This document shows, in pieces, positions 7,802-16,146 of a DNA stretch of 64,000 nt. The translations under genes and the position numbers were made by a program. Within the stretch, counting starts at the first letter, position 1. Each line of letters opens with the position of its first letter. The stretch comes from Jannaschia maritima. Its GTDB lineage: Bacteria > Pseudomonadota > Alphaproteobacteria > Rhodobacterales > Rhodobacteraceae. The stretch is from positions 21,996 to 85,995 of the forward strand of contig NZ_JARGZA010000016.1 in assembly GCF_030973515.1 (NCBI RefSeq), in the 5' to 3' direction. Under the pieces are notes generated by a model. It was not told the origin of the DNA and ran no database searches. It saw only the letters and a list, made by a program, of their open reading frames with translations.

Positions 7802-9652
7802 TCAGTCCGCTTCGGTCCTGAACCGGGCCAGCACCTCGGGCGGCAGCGCGTCCAGCTGGGCCTTGCAGCTCTCGTAGCCCGCGTCGATCGCGGCCTCGAA
7901 CCGGTTCCAGTCCAGAAGGCCGATGCGGGGCAGCACGGGACGCAGGCACAGGTCGGCCCGATCGCGCATCCGTCGCTGTCGTTCCAGCGATCCCAGCACG
8001 GTGGAGGTCAGGATCGTCGACAGGATCCCCGGCACGCGGTAGCGACGCCGCTTGCGGCCCCGGAACCGGTCCAGCAGCATCTGCCAGCCGGTGGGCATCG
8101 CGTCCAGCTGCACGGGGCGGGACGGATTGCCCAGCAGGTCGACCCCGATGGTCCTGGCCACGCCCATGTCCTCCAGCACGTCGACGGGCAGGTTGTTCAC
8201 CACGCCCCCGTCCACGTGCAGCGCGCCGTCGATCAGCACGGGCGGCAGCACGCCGGGGATGGCATAGGTGGCCGCGAGGGCCCGCCACAGCGGCCCGCGG
8301 GTCATCACGACCTGCTTCTGGTTCGTGAAGTCGGCGGCCACCGCGAAATAGGGCGACCACGTGTCCTCGACGTCGGCATCGTGTCCCGTGGCCCGGTGGA
8401 CGGCATCGCGGCCCAGCCTGCGCGTCTTCTCGCCCTTCACCATGCTGATCAGCGGAAAGATCGTCCAATCGCTGGTGGGCGAGCCGTGGGCGACGAAGAC
8501 CTCCTTCGTCGCGGACTCCAACGCGTCGCCCCGCAGGCCCATCGCGTGCCAGGCGGCCATGGCCGCGCCGATGCTGGTCCCGCCGATGACGTCCGGCACG
8601 ATCCCGTGCTCGGCCAGGGCCCGGATCGCGCCCAGATGCGCCGCCCCGCGCGCGCCCCCGCCCGCCAGCGCCAAGCCCACGGCGCGGCCGAACAGCATCC
8701 GGGCCATGCGGCGCATGTCGCCCGCGTTGCCCCGGCGCAGGTGGAAGTGGCGGTCCACCCGCCGTCCGTCCAGCCAGGCCGCCGTCCGGGTGGGGGCCTT
8801 CGCGTCCGCGTCCTGCAGCAGCACCAGGGTGCGACGCGGCAGCGGGCCCCCCGGCAACGCATCCCCCAGGATCGCGTCCACGGCACCGGGCGACGGGTCC
8901 GCGGATGCGGCGGCCAGCATCACGACCTCGTCGGCATGGGCCAAAAGCGCGGGCAGGCCGGACCGGTCGCCCGCGGGGACGATCACGAACGCGCCCGTCC
9001 CTTCCGCCGCCGCGAAGTCGGCATCCGATGCGTCCGAAGGCAGGTTCACCGCATCGGCGATGCCGGCACCGGCCAACGCCCGCACGAAGGCGGCGGCATC
9101 CACGTCGTCCGACAGGGGCACGCAGCAGACCACGCCCGGCACGTGGGCCGGATGCCGGGGCCGGGCGGCGCGCTGTTCGCGCGCGATCATCGTGCGCCCG
9201 ACCGCCAGCCCCAGCCGGGGGTGGCGTTCCACCAGGGCGTCGAAGGCGGCGGCCTCGATGCGGGCCACGACGGACCGGCGCGCGGCGCGGACGGTGGCGT
9301 TGCGTGGGGCACCCGACACGACGCCCACCTCGCCCACCGTTTCGCCGGGCCGAACCTCGCCGAAGATGGCGTCGCCCCGTCCGGCCCAAAGACGCCCGGA
9401 CAACAGGATGAACAGGGCGTCCGGGGGGGACCCCTCCTCCATCAGGACCTCGCCCGGGCCGAGGGTCAGCAGCGCGGAGATGGCGACGTCGTCTAGTGGA
9501 TCGCCCCCGTCCGGTGCATCGTCCAGCCCGAAGACCCGCCGCAGGGCACGGGCGGCGAAGGCGGCCGCATCCTCCTGGGGCGATATCGGCTCGGGCGCGG
9601 AGGGATCGGCGGTCATCCCGCGATCAATGGACGCATGGAACGGTCGAATCAA
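7802..9652 (-). CDS. Patatin-like phospholipase with N-terminal cyclic-nucleotide-binding domain (NTE family)
   Basis: A 616-residue protein resembling neuropathy-target-esterase-type lipases. Residues about 60-155 form a cNMP-binding beta-roll (LGPGEVLMEEGSPPDALFILLSG, then GETVGEVGVVSGAPRNATVRA). Residues about 325-530 form the patatin domain with the oxyanion motif GGGARG (331-336), the nucleophile motif GGTSIGA (Ser360) and the catalytic Asp in DGG (Asp481), so the Ser-Asp dyad is intact. The family hydrolyses lysophospholipids or related lipids at the membrane. Between the domains lies a Rossmann-like region without clear catalytic motifs. ATG at 9616 (residue 13) is an equally possible start. 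It stands alone and its promoter region is shared with the divergent betaine importer. Confidence 0.88.
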   Translation of the reverse strand: MIRPFHASIDRGMTADPSAPEPISPQEDAAAFAARALRRVFGLDDAPDGGDPLDDVAISALLTLGPGEVLMEEGSPPDALFILLSGRLWAGRGDAIFGEVRPGETVGEVGVVSGAPRNATVRAARRSVVARIEAAAFDALVERHPRLGLAVGRTMIAREQRAARPRHPAHVPGVVCCVPLSDDVDAAAFVRALAGAGIADAVNLPSDASDADFAAAEGTGAFVIVPAGDRSGLPALLAHADEVVMLAAASADPSPGAVDAILGDALPGGPLPRRTLVLLQDADAKAPTRTAAWLDGRRVDRHFHLRRGNAGDMRRMARMLFGRAVGLALAGGGARGAAHLGAIRALAEHGIVPDVIGGTSIGAAMAAWHAMGLRGDALESATKEVFVAHGSPTSDWTIFPLISMVKGEKTRRLGRDAVHRATGHDADVEDTWSPYFAVAADFTNQKQVVMTRGPLWRALAATYAIPGVLPPVLIDGALHVDGGVVNNLPVDVLEDMGVARTIGVDLLGNPSRPVQLDAMPTGWQMLLDRFRGRKRRRYRVPGILSTILTSTVLGSLERQRRMRDRADLCLRPVLPRIGLLDWNRFEAAIDAGYESCKAQLDALPPEVLARFRTEAD

Positions 9653-9701
9653 TCCACCCTAGCTGCGGATGCATCCTGGACCGGCGGTGACGTCACGGCG
9701 C

Positions 9702-9737
9702 GAAACCGTTCGAAAACGTCGGAAACATGTCGGTTTC
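9702..9737. promoter_or_regulatory. GAAA direct repeats, 10-bp period, upstream of betaine importer
   Basis: GAAA occurs at 9702, 9712 and 9722, exactly one helical turn apart, each followed by AC or C and GT-like bases. The outer members GAAACCG (9702-9708) and CGGTTTC (9731-9737) also form a perfect 7-bp inverted repeat. The array sits directly upstream of a TATGAT -10 candidate, a normal place for an activator or repressor of the osmolyte importer. Which protein binds is unknown. Confidence 0.45.
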
Positions 9738-9751
9738 AGTCCCCGAACGGA

Positions 9752-9757
9752 TATGAT
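9752..9757 (+). promoter_or_regulatory. Candidate -10 element of the betaine importer operon
   Basis: TATGAT matches the sigma70 -10 consensus in five of six positions, about 55 nt before the start codon of the binding-protein gene and inside an AT-richer patch. No good -35 hexamer is seen at 16-18 bp upstream, which fits an activator-dependent promoter with the GAAA repeats in that place. Confidence 0.4.
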
Positions 9758-9811
9758 TAGCTACGCCGCAAGACCGCGCCAACAGCGGTCCGGGTACAGG
9801 GAGAAGATGGA

Positions 9812-10801
9812 ATGCGTATCACTGCAATGCTGCTTGGCACCGCGATGGCGCTGCCGATGGCGACGTTGGGCACCGCAGCACTGGCCGACGGCCATTCGTC
9901 GTGCGGCGAGGTGTCGATCACCGAGATGAACTGGGCGTCCTCCGCGGTCGTGACGTCGGTCGCCACGTTCCTGATGGAACAGGGCTATGGCTGCTCCGTG
10001 ACGAAGGTGCCGTCCTCGACGACGCCGTCGCTGGTATCGGTGGCCGAGAACGGCACCCCCGACATCGTGACCGAGCTGTGGATCAACGGCACGCCGGCCT
10101 ATGGCGAGCTGTCGGATGCGGGCACGATCGTGACGCTGACCGACGTCCTGTCCGATGGCGGCGTCGAAGGCTGGTGGATGCCGAAGTACATCGCCGACGA
10201 GCATCCCGAGCTGACCACCATCGAGGGCATGCTGGCCAACCCCGACCTCCTGGGCGGACGCCTGCACCAGTGTCCGGAAGGCTGGGGCTGCAAGAACTCC
10301 AACGCCGCGCTGGCGCGCGCGCTGGACATGGAAGGCGCAGGCTACGAGATCTTCCAGCACGGGTCCGGCGAGACGATGGCGACCGCCATCGCCGCGGCCT
10401 TCGAGAACGAGGAGCCGATCCTGACCTATTACTGGGCGCCGACCAGCGTCCTGGGCAAGTACGAGATGGTGAAGGTCGACTTCGGCGAGTACGACGAGGA
10501 AGGCTTCATGTGCAACGCCGACCCCGCCTGCGAGACGGACACGGTCACCCCCTATCCGGTGGGGCCCGTGAAGACGATCGTGACGACCGACTTCCAGGAG
10601 CGGCAGCCGGCCATCGCGGACCTGATGACCAACGTGCAGTTCACCAACGCCCAGATGGGCGACATCCTCGCCTGGCAGGATGCGAACAACGCGTCGGCCG
10701 ACGAGGCCGCGGTGTACTTCCTGACCAGCTATCCGGACGTGTGGTCCGGCTGGATCTCGGACGACGCGCGGGCGAACCTGTCGGCGCTGCTGTCGAACTG
10801 A
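9812..10801 (+). CDS. Glycine betaine/proline-type ABC transporter substrate-binding protein (ProX/OpuAC-like)
   Basis: A 329-residue periplasmic protein with a signal peptide ending near TAALA-DG. It is an OpuAC-domain protein that captures quaternary ammonium osmolytes such as glycine betaine. Aromatic residues suited to a cation-binding cage are visible: MNWASS near residue 40, ELWINGTPAYGEL, EGWWMPKYIADEH and TYYWAPTSVLGKYEMVKVD. Four cysteines of the mature protein could form two disulfides (HQCPEGWGCKN and MCNADPAC). It is the first gene of a three-gene importer; a terminator-like hairpin separates it from the permease, which would let it be made in excess. Exact ligand (betaine, choline, proline betaine or other) cannot be fixed. 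Confidence 0.9.
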   Translation: MRITAMLLGTAMALPMATLGTAALADGHSSCGEVSITEMNWASSAVVTSVATFLMEQGYGCSVTKVPSSTTPSLVSVAENGTPDIVTELWINGTPAYGELSDAGTIVTLTDVLSDGGVEGWWMPKYIADEHPELTTIEGMLANPDLLGGRLHQCPEGWGCKNSNAALARALDMEGAGYEIFQHGSGETMATAIAAAFENEEPILTYYWAPTSVLGKYEMVKVDFGEYDEEGFMCNADPACETDTVTPYPVGPVKTIVTTDFQERQPAIADLMTNVQFTNAQMGDILAWQDANNASADEAAVYFLTSYPDVWSGWISDDARANLSALLSN

Positions 10802-10811
10802 TCGAACGGCG

Positions 10812-10842
10812 GGGCGGGCCTTCGGGTCCGCCCTTCCTTCTT
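10812..10842 (+). terminator. Intercistronic terminator/attenuator hairpin after the betaine-binding gene
   Basis: GGGCGGGCC (10812-10820), loop TTCG, GGTCCGCCC (10825-10833): nine base pairs with one G-U, then the T-rich run TTCCTTCTT. It lies 11 nt after the stop codon and before the permease gene. It should stop part of the transcription and protect the upstream message, giving more binding protein than permease. Confidence 0.75.
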
Positions 10843-10876
10843 CCGACCGGCCGGACAGACAGGCACGGCGGACCAC

Positions 10877-11932
10877 ATGGGGGTGGGACGAATGGCGACC
10901 TATGACGGCCTCTTCGAGGCGACGGGATTGCAGGGCTGGTGCGGCGAGACGACCGACGGTCCGCTGACGATGGCCGAGCTGATGGCGCGCGCGCGGGGCG
11001 AGGATGCCGCCGACGTGGCCACGCCGCTGATGAACACGCCGTTCCCGTCGCTCGACGTGCTGCACGAGAGCTGCGCCACGATCCCCCGGTCCCGCGACAT
11101 GACCGAAGCGGTGGAACAGGGCTTCCTGGCGATCAAGGATCCCCTGAAGGTCGTGCTCGACCCGATCACGCAGCCCCTGTCCTGGGCGCTCGACGCGTCG
11201 CTCGAACTGTTCCAGGCGGTGCCCTGGTTCATCATGATCCCGCTGCTGGTGATCCTGACCTGGTTCTCGACGAAGCGCATCGGCGTGACGGTCTTCGTGG
11301 CCGCCGCCTTCCTGTTCATGTCGTTCATCAACTTCTACGACGACGCGATGCAGACGCTGTCGATCATCTTCGTCTGCACGCTGATCTCCATCGCGCTGGG
11401 CGTGCCCATCGGCATCGCCATGTCGCGGTCGAACGCGTTGCAGCGCGGCACGATCCCCATCCTCGACATGCTGCAGACCCTGCCGACCTTCGTGTACCTC
11501 GTGCCGCTGATCTACCTGTTCTCCGTCACGGAATCTAAGCTCTACGGCATCGCCATCATCCTCTATGCGATCGTGCCGGTCGTGCGGCTGACCGACCTGG
11601 GCATCCGCCTGGTCGACAAGGAGGTGATCGAGGCCGCGGACGCCTTCGGCATGACCGCGCGCCAGAAGCTGTGGAAGGTGGAGGTGCCGCTGGCGCTGCC
11701 CAACATCATGGCGGGCGTGAACCAGACGATCATGATGTCGCTGGCGATGGTGGTCATCGCCTCGCTCGTCTCGGCCCCCGGCCTGGGCGTCAAGGTCCTG
11801 GCGGGCATCCGCAACCTGGAACTGGGCGTGGGCCTGGTGGCCGGCTTCTGCATCGTGCTGCTGGCGGTCCTTCTGGACCGGTCCACCAAGGCCGCGCTGG
11901 CCCGGGTCGACGTGTCGGGGACGGCGCGATGA
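10877..11932 (+). CDS. Glycine betaine/proline-type ABC transporter permease (ProW-like)
   Basis: A 351-residue inner-membrane channel subunit. The first ~115 residues are soluble and form an extension before the transmembrane core, as in ProW-type proteins. The core begins near AVPWFIMIPLLVILTWF and contains the binding-protein-dependent permease signature in EAADAFGMTARQKLWKVEVPLALPNIMAG (EAA loop contacting the ATPase), then a C-terminal helix. A second ATG at 10892, preceded by GGTGGGAC, is an alternative start and would remove five residues. The stop overlaps the ATPase start (ATGA), so permease and ATPase are coupled. Confidence 0.9.
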   Translation: MGVGRMATYDGLFEATGLQGWCGETTDGPLTMAELMARARGEDAADVATPLMNTPFPSLDVLHESCATIPRSRDMTEAVEQGFLAIKDPLKVVLDPITQPLSWALDASLELFQAVPWFIMIPLLVILTWFSTKRIGVTVFVAAAFLFMSFINFYDDAMQTLSIIFVCTLISIALGVPIGIAMSRSNALQRGTIPILDMLQTLPTFVYLVPLIYLFSVTESKLYGIAIILYAIVPVVRLTDLGIRLVDKEVIEAADAFGMTARQKLWKVEVPLALPNIMAGVNQTIMMSLAMVVIASLVSAPGLGVKVLAGIRNLELGVGLVAGFCIVLLAVLLDRSTKAALARVDVSGTAR

Positions 11933-13002
11933 AGGACACCGCGACCACCGCCCGCACGGCCGCCCCGCAGGTCCGCATCAAGGGGCTGTACAAGATCTTC
12001 GGGCCCCGATCGAAGCAGATGATGGCCCATGTCGACGCGGGCATGGGCAAGGCCGAGCTGCTGGAGAAGCATCAGCACGTGCTGGGCCTGCAGGACATCG
12101 ACGTCGACATGCACGCGGGCCAGATCACGGTCGTGATGGGCCTGTCGGGTTCGGGCAAGTCGACCCTGATCCGCCACCTGAACCTGTTGATCGAGCCGAC
12201 GGCGGGCGTGGTGGAGGTGGACGGCGTCGACGTCACCAGCCTGAACGAATCCGCCCTGCGGGAGATGCGGCGCAAGAAGATGTCGATGGTGTTCCAGAAG
12301 TTCGCGCTGCTGCCGCACCGGACGGTCCTGGACAACGCCGCCATGCCCCTGGAGGTGCAGGGCATCGACGCGGCCACCCGCGAGGCGGAGGGGCGCAAGT
12401 GGCTGGAGCGCGTGGGCCTGGGCGGCTACGAAGGCCGTTATCCCCACCAGCTGTCGGGCGGCATGCAGCAGCGCGTCGGCATCGCCCGCGCGCTGACGTC
12501 CAACAGCGACATCATGCTGATGGACGAGGCGTTCAGCGCGCTGGACCCCCTGATCCGCACCGACATGCAGGACCTGCTGCTGGAGCTGCAGAAGGAGCTG
12601 CACAAGACCATCGTCTTCATTACGCACGATCTGGACGAGGCGCTGAAGCTGGCCGACCACCTGGTCATCCTGAACGACGGCGCCGTGGTGCAGCAGGGCG
12701 AGCCGCAGCACATCCTGCTGAACCCCGCGGACCCCTACATCGAGGACTTCGTCAGCGACATCAACCGCGCCCGCGTCCTGCGCGTCCGGTCCGTGATGCA
12801 CGACGAGCCGAAGGGCCGCCCGGTCGCGGGCGATGTCGACGCGAACGCCACGCTGGAATCGCTGATCGCCATGTCGGGGGGCGAGACCAACCTCGCCTAT
12901 CGCGTGATGCAGGACGGGCAGATCGTGGGCGAGATCGACATGGCCGACCTAGTGCGCGCCCTCGTTCCCCGCGTTTCCGAAGGCACGGCCCGGACGACCT
13001 GA
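11929..13002 (+). CDS. Glycine betaine/proline-type ABC transporter ATPase (ProV-like)
   Basis: A 357-residue ATPase that drives osmolyte import. Walker A GLSGSGKST at 71-79, signature LSGGMQQRV at 175-183, Walker B IMLMDEAFSALD at 195-206 and the switch His in FITHDLDEA. After residue ~285 a short C-terminal domain with the sequence SGGETNLAYRVMQDGQIVGEI resembles a CBS-like regulatory segment, which in OpuA-type systems senses ionic strength. The long N-terminal stretch before Walker A (about 55 residues, with KIFG) is usual for ProV. ATG overlaps the permease stop by 4 nt. Last gene of the operon, with several hairpins right behind it. Confidence 0.92.
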   Translation: MKDTATTARTAAPQVRIKGLYKIFGPRSKQMMAHVDAGMGKAELLEKHQHVLGLQDIDVDMHAGQITVVMGLSGSGKSTLIRHLNLLIEPTAGVVEVDGVDVTSLNESALREMRRKKMSMVFQKFALLPHRTVLDNAAMPLEVQGIDAATREAEGRKWLERVGLGGYEGRYPHQLSGGMQQRVGIARALTSNSDIMLMDEAFSALDPLIRTDMQDLLLELQKELHKTIVFITHDLDEALKLADHLVILNDGAVVQQGEPQHILLNPADPYIEDFVSDINRARVLRVRSVMHDEPKGRPVAGDVDANATLESLIAMSGGETNLAYRVMQDGQIVGEIDMADLVRALVPRVSEGTARTT

Positions 13003-13003
13003 A

Positions 13004-13117
13004 GCCCGCCCCATCGGGGATGCGGGCGTCGCACGCCCCCCATGCGCCGGGGGTCGGACGGCGTCCGACCACGCGGGCGAGGGGTGAACGCGGGACGTCG
13101 CGGACGCGCGCGCGGGG
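13004..13117. terminator. Hairpin cluster between convergent betaine ATPase and pirin genes
   Basis: Several strong inverted repeats in little more than 110 bp. GCCCGC (13004-13009) pairs with GCGGGC (13022-13027); GGGCGT/ACGCCC sits at 13024-13038 and competes with it; GGTCGGAC (13052-13059) pairs with GTCCGACC (13063-13070) over a 3-nt loop; and a CGCGCGC/GCGCGCG pair follows near 13103-13126. None has a T tract on either strand. Likely a two-way termination region for the converging genes. Confidence 0.6.
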
Positions 13118-13134
13118 GACGCGCGCGCCGGCGC

Positions 13135-14103
13135 CTATGGGTAGTGCACGCCCCCTTCGGCGCGGACGACGCTGCGCCCCTTCTCGGGCAGGGGAATGAA
13201 CTCCGCCTCGTCGCCAGGCACCGTGTCGAACCGGCCTCGGGCCCATTCCTCCTTCGCCATCTCGATCCGCTCCCGCCGGGAGGACACGAAGTTCCACCAG
13301 ATGTAGCGCGGGCCGCCCATCGGCTCGCCGCCGAACACCATGTACCGGGCCGGTCCCGCCCCCACGGCGCGGACCGCGTGGGGGTCGCCGGGGCGCAGGA
13401 CCAGCAGCTGACCCGGTTCGAACCGGTCGCCCGCGACCTCGATCTCGCCCGCTATCGTATAGATCGCGCGCTCGGTGTACTCGGCCTCGATCGGGGCCCG
13501 CGCCCCGGGTTGCAGCGTCACGTCGGCATAGAGCGAGGGCGACGCCACGGCCAGCGGGCTTTCCGCCCCCATCGCGCGCCCCGCGATCAGGCGCGCCTGG
13601 ATCCCTTCGGCGTCGACGACCGGAAGATCGTCCGCGCCGTGATGGACGAAGGCGGGGTCCGATTCCTCCCGATCCTCCGGCAGGGCGATCCAGGTCTGCA
13701 GGCCGAACAGCCGCTGCCCGGAGGCCTTGCGTTCGTCGGATGTCCGTTCCGAGTGGACGATGCCCTTCCCGGCCTGCATCCAGTTCACCGCGCCGGGACG
13801 GATGGCCATGTCCGTTCCCAGCGAGTCGCGGTGCCGGATCTCGCCGTCGAGCAGATAGGTCAGCGTCGCCAGGTTGATGTGCGGATGGGGCCGGACGTCG
13901 ATCCCCTCGTCGGTCAGGAACTCCGCCGGACCCATCTGGTCGAAGAAGATGAACGGTCCCACCATCTGGCGCTTGGAGGACGGCAGGGCGCGCCGGACCG
14001 TCATCTCGCCCAGATCGACGGCGCGCGGAACGATCAGGGTCTCGATCACGTCGCAGGCGGCGCGGTCGCCCAGGTTGGGGTCGGGGGCCGGGGCGAAGGA
14101 CAT
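13135..14103 (-). CDS. Pirin family protein (cupin)
   Basis: A 322-residue two-cupin protein. The N-terminal cupin holds the pirin metal-site pattern: HPHINLATLTYLLDGEIRHRDSLG (two His of the site) and WMQAGKGIVHSERT (third His and the Glu). Bacterial pirins bind Fe or similar metals; some have quercetinase activity and others act as redox-linked regulators, so the exact role is open. The C-terminal cupin ends with EPMGGPRYIWWNFVSSRRERI, also typical. The ATG at 14103 is preceded by GGAGA and matches the family start; longer open frame upstream is not conserved-looking. It lies downstream of the Crp/Fnr gene on the same strand, behind a hairpin. Confidence 0.88.
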   Translation of the reverse strand: MSFAPAPDPNLGDRAACDVIETLIVPRAVDLGEMTVRRALPSSKRQMVGPFIFFDQMGPAEFLTDEGIDVRPHPHINLATLTYLLDGEIRHRDSLGTDMAIRPGAVNWMQAGKGIVHSERTSDERKASGQRLFGLQTWIALPEDREESDPAFVHHGADDLPVVDAEGIQARLIAGRAMGAESPLAVASPSLYADVTLQPGARAPIEAEYTERAIYTIAGEIEVAGDRFEPGQLLVLRPGDPHAVRAVGAGPARYMVFGGEPMGGPRYIWWNFVSSRRERIEMAKEEWARGRFDTVPGDEAEFIPLPEKGRSVVRAEGGVHYP

Positions 14104-14182
14104 GGTTCGTCTCCCACTATGGTGACGCCGCGGCTGCGGCATGACCGGCAACTTGGGTCGTGGGTCCCCCATCGGCAACGTC

Positions 14183-14209
14183 CGCCCGCGCACGCGCCCT
14201 GTGCGGGCG
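14183..14209 (-). terminator. Terminator-like hairpin after the glycosyltransferase/Crp operon
   Basis: CGCCCGCGCA (14183-14192) and TGTGCGGGCG (14200-14209) form a 10-bp stem with one imperfect pair and a 7-nt loop, just 3 nt beyond the Crp/Fnr stop codon on the minus strand. No U tract follows. Confidence 0.5.
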
Positions 14210-14212
14210 TCC

Positions 14213-15001
14213 TCAGCCGGTGCCGCCCCGCCAGATATCGAGGAAGTCGGCCTCGTACTGGCCCACCGCCACGAGCTTCGGGTGGTTCACGATCGTCACG
14301 CGGCCGTCGCGGACGGTGCAGCATTCGGCTTCGCGCAGCTCGCGGATGACGCGGTTCACATGGACGGGCGACATGCCGCAGGCTTCCCCGAGGTCGGTCT
14401 GCGTCAGGGGCAGGTCGAAGCCGTCCGCGTCGGCGAGCCCCGCCAGGGTCAGGCGGGAGTGGAGCTCGCACACGAAGTTCGCCACCCGCGCGGAGGCGCG
14501 CAGCGCGCCGACCCGGAACGACCAGTAGCGGTGGATCGCGGCGTCCACCACCGTCTGGGCCCACAGCGTCAGCGCGACGTCGGGGTGCTCGCGCAGGAGG
14601 GCGCGCAGGTTCGCGTGGGGGAAGACGGCCAGCTCGACATCCGTCATCGCGGTGACGTCGTGGTCCAGGACGCCCACCGGAAAGCTGTGGAGGTCCACGA
14701 AGTCGCCGGGCACCTCCAACGCCACCATCTCGCGCAGGTCGCGGTGGGGGCCCGGGACGTGGCGGCCCACGATGCCGTTCATCAGGTACAGCGACCGGTC
14801 CAGCGCCTCGCCCTTGCGGCTGATCAACGTCTTCGCCGGCACCTTCGCGACATAGGCGCAGGCGTCCCGGATGACCCGCCACTCCGCGTCCGTTATGCGC
14901 AACGCCAGGCCCCGGCGGTCCGGCTTGCCCGGACCGGCGCCGGGATGCGCCGCCGCGGTCAAGGGGATCGCGTCGCTGGTCAGTTCCGTCCGCCTGGGCA
15001 T
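14213..15001 (-). CDS. Crp/Fnr family transcriptional regulator
   Basis: A 262-residue regulator. The N-terminal half is a cyclic-nucleotide-like beta-roll (LISRKGEALDRSLYLMNGIVGRH, PGDFVDLHSF, VTAMTDVELAVFPHANLRALL), followed by the dimer helix and a winged helix near the C-terminus (LPLTQTDLGEACGMSPVHVNRVIRELREAECC, recognition helix at SPVHVNRVIREL). No N-terminal cysteine cluster of the Fnr type is seen, so it is unlikely to carry an FeS cluster. Its ATG overlaps the stop of the glycosyltransferase gene by one base (TGATG), so it is the last member of the glycan cassette and may control it. Confidence 0.88.
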   Translation of the reverse strand: MPRRTELTSDAIPLTAAAHPGAGPGKPDRRGLALRITDAEWRVIRDACAYVAKVPAKTLISRKGEALDRSLYLMNGIVGRHVPGPHRDLREMVALEVPGDFVDLHSFPVGVLDHDVTAMTDVELAVFPHANLRALLREHPDVALTLWAQTVVDAAIHRYWSFRVGALRASARVANFVCELHSRLTLAGLADADGFDLPLTQTDLGEACGMSPVHVNRVIRELREAECCTVRDGRVTIVNHPKLVAVGQYEADFLDIWRGGTG

Positions 15002-16146
15002 CAGGCGACCCGACGATCCGGCACGGCGACGTCCAGCTCGATCCGGGGGAAGGATGGCGGTGCGAACGCGTCCCATCTGGCCGCCACGGCCTCGCGGTAC
15101 GACTGTTCCAACCGATCGGTCATGCGATCCAGCGTGAAGCGGTCCATCACGCGGGCACGGCAGGCCCTGCGCGGCAGGTCCATCGCGGCCCGCAACGCCC
15201 GGGCCAACGCGGGCGCGTCGTGCGCCGGGGCATAGGTGCCGCAGGACCCGATCACCTCGCGCACGGCGCCGTTCTCGATGCTCGCGACCGGCAGGCCGGT
15301 GGCCATGGCCTCGATGGCGACGAGGCCGAACGGCTCGTCCCACAACGGGGTGAACAGCATCGCGGAGGCTCGCCCGATCTCCCGCGCGAGGTCCGCGCCG
15401 CGCAGATGGCCGCCATAGCGGATGTCGGCGGTCAGGTGCGGCTTCACCTCGTCCTGGAAGTAGTCGCGATGCTCGATGGTCCCGAACAGCGTCAGGGGCA
15501 CGCCCGCGATGGCGGCGGCCCGCACCGCCAGGTGAGTGCCCTTGTTCGGCGTGATGCGCCCCGACCAGACCGCGGTTCCGTCGCCCTGCGGCACGAAGGG
15601 CCAGGCGTCGGGATCGATGCCGTTCCACACGACCGACGCCTGCGCGGGCGGCGTGGCGGGCCACCACCGCCGGGCCTGCACGCGCGACGTCACCGTGAAG
15701 CGGGTCCAGGGCGTCGCGCTCTCGTGGACGGCGCGGCGCAGGGCGTCGAAGGGGGGCACGTGCAGGGAGGTCACGGTGGGCATCCGCATCGCCGCCCCCA
15801 GACGGGGTGGATAGCGATGCAGGCTGTTGTTGTGGATTACGTCGAAGCCCCCCGACAGGAGGTCGCGCGCCGCGCCGGCGAAGGCGAGGTCCTGGTGCGC
15901 GTTCAATTCCGGCGTGTCGTGGTAGCGATGCCATGGGTGGGTGTGGTCGTAATGCGACCCGACCACCGGATGGACCGTGACGCCCCGGGGGGCGCCGTCC
16001 GCGCTGTCGCCGCTGGCGAACAGGGTCACGTCGTGCCCTCGTGCGGCCAGGCGTTCCGCCAGGTGCCAGGTATGCGCCTCCATGCCACCCGCGAAGGGGG
16101 GCGCGATGGGATGGCGGATGTGGCCGACCAGCGCGATCCGCATCAT
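15001..16146 (-). CDS. Glycosyltransferase family 4 protein
   Basis: A 381-residue retaining GT-B glycosyltransferase. The N-terminal acceptor domain has the GGMEAHTWHLAERLAARGHDV pattern; the C-terminal nucleotide-sugar domain has WSGRITPNKGTHLAVRAA and the E-x7-E motif within DEPFGLVAIEAMATGLPVAS. The start is one of two adjacent ATGs (ATGATG); the first overlaps the preceding stop by 4 nt. Its stop overlaps the Crp gene. The protein is cytosolic by sequence, without a membrane anchor. It is the third enzyme in a coupled cassette with a sucrose-phosphate-synthase-like protein and a two-domain glycosyltransferase, so it probably adds a further sugar to their product; acceptor and donor unknown. 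Confidence 0.88.
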   Translation of the reverse strand: MMRIALVGHIRHPIAPPFAGGMEAHTWHLAERLAARGHDVTLFASGDSADGAPRGVTVHPVVGSHYDHTHPWHRYHDTPELNAHQDLAFAGAARDLLSGGFDVIHNNSLHRYPPRLGAAMRMPTVTSLHVPPFDALRRAVHESATPWTRFTVTSRVQARRWWPATPPAQASVVWNGIDPDAWPFVPQGDGTAVWSGRITPNKGTHLAVRAAAIAGVPLTLFGTIEHRDYFQDEVKPHLTADIRYGGHLRGADLAREIGRASAMLFTPLWDEPFGLVAIEAMATGLPVASIENGAVREVIGSCGTYAPAHDAPALARALRAAMDLPRRACRARVMDRFTLDRMTDRLEQSYREAVAARWDAFAPPSFPRIELDVAVPDRRVA

